Below are positions 6,863 to 8,657 of a DNA stretch of 8,657 nt, in pieces. This DNA is from Bacteroidota bacterium (GTDB lineage: Bacteria > Bacteroidota > Bacteroidia > Flavobacteriales > Schleiferiaceae), in the NCBI GenBank assembly GCA_003023665.1, contig PXYR01000074.1, positions 1 through 8,657 of the forward strand. The letters are read 5' to 3'. The first letter of the stretch is position 1; each line of letters opens with the position of its first letter. Both the position numbers and the translations under genes were made by a program. Below the pieces are notes generated by a model. It was not told the origin of the DNA, did no database searches, and saw nothing but the letters and a program-made list of their open reading frames with translations.

Positions 6863-8206
6863 TCAGGAAGCTTTTACCCAATACATGCCCTCGTCAGAAG
6901 TATTGTGAAGTTGGCCCGACCTCTTGGTGTATCCGATTTTCTGTATCTCAATGTGCTCAAAGCCTGCTTCTTGAAATAAAGAAACTATTTCCTCTCGAGT
7001 GAAATAGTGGAGAAATGCACGATGTTCACCTGCAGTTCTTCTATAAAACACATCCCCAGGTTCGTAGCCCTGATCCTCCAACCTGTACTTAGCATGTATT
7101 CGCTGAATTTCCTCTCCCCATTCAAAAACGTTTCTAAGACAGAATAAGTCGGCAAAAAATACGCCGCCTGGATTGAGGTGTCTCTTGCATTTTTTCAAAA
7201 CTTCAATTCGATCTTTACGGCTAGTGAGATGTCCAAAAGCATAGAGGTATGTGATACAATCATAGTTTTGATTAAAGTCAAATTCAAGACTGGTGATATC
7301 ACCGATTTGTGTCTTTAATCCTCGAGCATTACTCTCTTGTATCATATTCTCACTGATATCAACCCCGAAAATCTCAAAATTCTTACCTGTCAATTCTCTA
7401 ATTTCTATAGGTCTTCTTCCAGTACCGCAACACAAGGCCATATAATCCTGGATGTCCAGCTTCATGAGCTCAACAGCAATAATTCTATTTACTCCTTCTG
7501 TGTATTCTTTGCGCCAACGAATATTCAAATCGTTCCCATCATAAACTTCTGCTTGCTCGTCATAATAATGACTCAAAGAGGCAAGTATCTCTGTTTTATG
7601 CGGTTTTGGAACAATTGGGCTGATATAATGACTATCGGTTTCCCCAATACCAGAGAACCTAAATGCATTTTCTTGAATCTTTTTAAAATGACCAGGATCT
7701 TCGCTATTCCATGAAGCACCAGTGGCTGCGCTAGCTAAAACGCCAATCGCCCCTTCTTCAATATTATAGAGATGCATATCCTCAAAGGAGGATATAGCCG
7801 GGTAATATACGTGCAGGCTTATACTCGCCTCTTGCAAGGGATTCTCCAATAAATGAATGGTGCCGTCTGGCTCTTCTACAATTCCTCCAGTGGTGAATTC
7901 CGTTACCTCAATTTCTTTCAATACATCCGATTCGTGTCTGTATTCACGATTGATTATTGTTCCAGAAAGCACACGAACCGCTCCGTAGAAACCGTCGTGT
8001 TTATGAATGGCACTTTTAGCAAAAGAGGGCCATTTAATTGCCGTTACTTCAAATGGCGCTGTGTGGAGCGGTAGGCGTGAATATGATCCCTTGGGTACTG
8101 AAGGAAATTCTAGACTACTAAGAAGTTCTTCTGCGTCAATCTCTTCTAGATACTTCCAAATGTCTTCAATAGTAGGTGCAGCGGCTTGCGGCGATTGTGA
8201 TGGCAT
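6863..8206 (-). CDS. cysteine dioxygenase-like cupin fused to a SAM-dependent methyltransferase
   Basis: Two-domain protein of 447 residues. The N-terminal half (about 35-165) is a thiol dioxygenase cupin, the family that oxidises cysteine (or related thiols) to the sulfinate with O2 and Fe(II). Its three iron-binding histidines are readable as HKH (His68, His70) and TIH (His118). Ser130, His132 and Tyr134 in SLHVY match the second-sphere Ser-His-Tyr triad. Arg44 (YSR) matches the Arg that binds the cysteine carboxylate, which points to an Arg-type enzyme. The Cys used for the Cys-Tyr crosslink in animals is Gly75, as usual in bacteria. The C-terminal half (about 205-447) is a class I methyltransferase: motif I is ALCCGTGR (257-264), with Cys where Asp/Gly is usual, followed by FGVDIS (Asp283, ribose-binding position), GDITSLEF (302-309), and a LNPGGVFFADLF strand (344-355). 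The frame is continuous with no sign of a joined stop. The real substrate of either domain is unknown. It lies 48 bp downstream of murI on the same strand, so they may be co-transcribed. Confidence 0.88.
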   Translation of the reverse strand: MPSQSPQAAAPTIEDIWKYLEEIDAEELLSSLEFPSVPKGSYSRLPLHTAPFEVTAIKWPSFAKSAIHKHDGFYGAVRVLSGTIINREYRHESDVLKEIEVTEFTTGGIVEEPDGTIHLLENPLQEASISLHVYYPAISSFEDMHLYNIEEGAIGVLASAATGASWNSEDPGHFKKIQENAFRFSGIGETDSHYISPIVPKPHKTEILASLSHYYDEQAEVYDGNDLNIRWRKEYTEGVNRIIAVELMKLDIQDYMALCCGTGRRPIEIRELTGKNFEIFGVDISENMIQESNARGLKTQIGDITSLEFDFNQNYDCITYLYAFGHLTSRKDRIEVLKKCKRHLNPGGVFFADLFCLRNVFEWGEEIQRIHAKYRLEDQGYEPGDVFYRRTAGEHRAFLHYFTREEIVSLFQEAGFEHIEIQKIGYTKRSGQLHNTSDEGMYWVKAS

Positions 8207-8254
8207 TTCTAGGGTGTTGGTTCCCCGATAAGTTACAAAAAGCCGTTGAAGAAA

Positions 8255-8657
8255 TCACTCCGACAATCGAACCAATTCCCAATTGGCATCTATTTGGAAG
8301 ATTTTATGGGACATGGATAAAAAATTATCAGTTCGATCGCTCAGATAAAATGTATCCTCTCCCACTTCACTGCTATTCCAATGCTTAGCAACCTGCTCAG
8401 CAACAATAGTTGGAGCATCAATCCATTGCACTTCATTTAACAATGCTGTAGCCACATTCTTCAATAGTGGATAGTGCGTACAGCCTGGAACCAGCGCTTG
8501 AATACCTTCTAATGCTGAGTCGTTTAAATAATGAGCCAGGACATCTGAATCAATACCGGTGCCTAAAAACCCATCCTCAATTAAAGGCACCAATAATGGA
8601 GTTGCCAAAGCACAAAGCGAAACTTTGGGATTCTTTTCGGCAAGTTTTAATGAATAG
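8255..8657 (-). CDS. murI: glutamate racemase, C-terminal half (gene runs off the window)
   Basis: Cytoplasmic enzyme that interconverts L- and D-glutamate and so supplies D-Glu for peptidoglycan stem peptides. The frame is open through the last base on the minus strand, giving about 133 residues, roughly half of the usual 255-270. The visible part has the family signature ALATPLLVPLIEDGF, then PGCTHYPLLK carrying the second catalytic cysteine (codon 8480-8482) and its neighbouring His, then WIDAPTIVAEQVA and the FYLSDRTDNF ending. The first catalytic Cys lies in the missing N-terminal half. A TTG inside the window (8606-8608) is an internal Leu codon, not the start. The stop (TGA, 8255-8257) is 48 bp upstream of the dioxygenase-methyltransferase start on the same strand. 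Confidence 0.95.
   Translation of the reverse strand, partial: YSLKLAEKNPKVSLCALATPLLVPLIEDGFLGTGIDSDVLAHYLNDSALEGIQALVPGCTHYPLLKNVATALLNEVQWIDAPTIVAEQVAKHWNSSEVGEDTFYLSDRTDNFLSMSHKIFQIDANWELVRLSE

Noticed and set aside
7337..7714. Plus-strand open frame of 125 codons opposite the methyltransferase domain.
   Set aside because: Its translation has no coherent domain or membrane pattern, and the opposite strand encodes clear conserved motifs.

Overview
The window looks like chromosomal core sequence from a member of the Bacteroidota, most likely a flavobacterium-like marine or freshwater lineage. The reasons are: moderately AT-rich DNA, almost no Shine-Dalgarno sequences before the starts, a lipoprotein M1 aminopeptidase, a Bacteroidota-style AsmA-like protein, and a pseudouridine synthase with the basic, low-complexity N-terminal tail I associate with flavobacterial homologues. 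The taxonomic call is inference from protein resemblance, not from a marker gene. I see no phage, insertion sequence, CRISPR array, tRNA or rRNA. Coding density is very high, and no stretch longer than about 70 bases lacks a gene.

Layout. A plus-strand run of four genes opens the window: the 3' part of an LD-carboxypeptidase (S66 family, LdcA-like), a small YraN/UPF0102 protein, an RsuA/RluB-family pseudouridine synthase-like protein, and a large membrane-anchored AsmA-like protein. It meets, tail to tail with an 11-bp overlap, a minus-strand gene for a secreted lipoprotein M1 metallo-aminopeptidase. Divergent from that gene, only 35 bp away, is a small four-helix membrane protein of the PF04020 'phage holin 4_2' type. 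Its stop lies one base from the stop of a minus-strand gene for a two-domain protein, a cysteine-dioxygenase-like cupin fused to a SAM-dependent methyltransferase. Upstream of that on the same strand is the 3' half of glutamate racemase (murI), running off the window.

Functional themes. Two ends of the window touch peptidoglycan metabolism (LdcA trims or recycles muropeptides; MurI makes D-glutamate). The AsmA-like protein, M1 lipoprotein and holin-like protein are envelope proteins. The YraN and pseudouridine synthase genes belong to the nucleic-acid side.

The two most notable points are (1) the thiol-dioxygenase/methyltransferase fusion, in which both active sites look intact and for which I know no described pathway, and (2) the pseudouridine synthase, whose otherwise invariant catalytic Asp is Glu and whose Gly-Arg-Asn-Arg motif is also lost, suggesting an RNA-binding pseudo-enzyme or an unusual catalyst.
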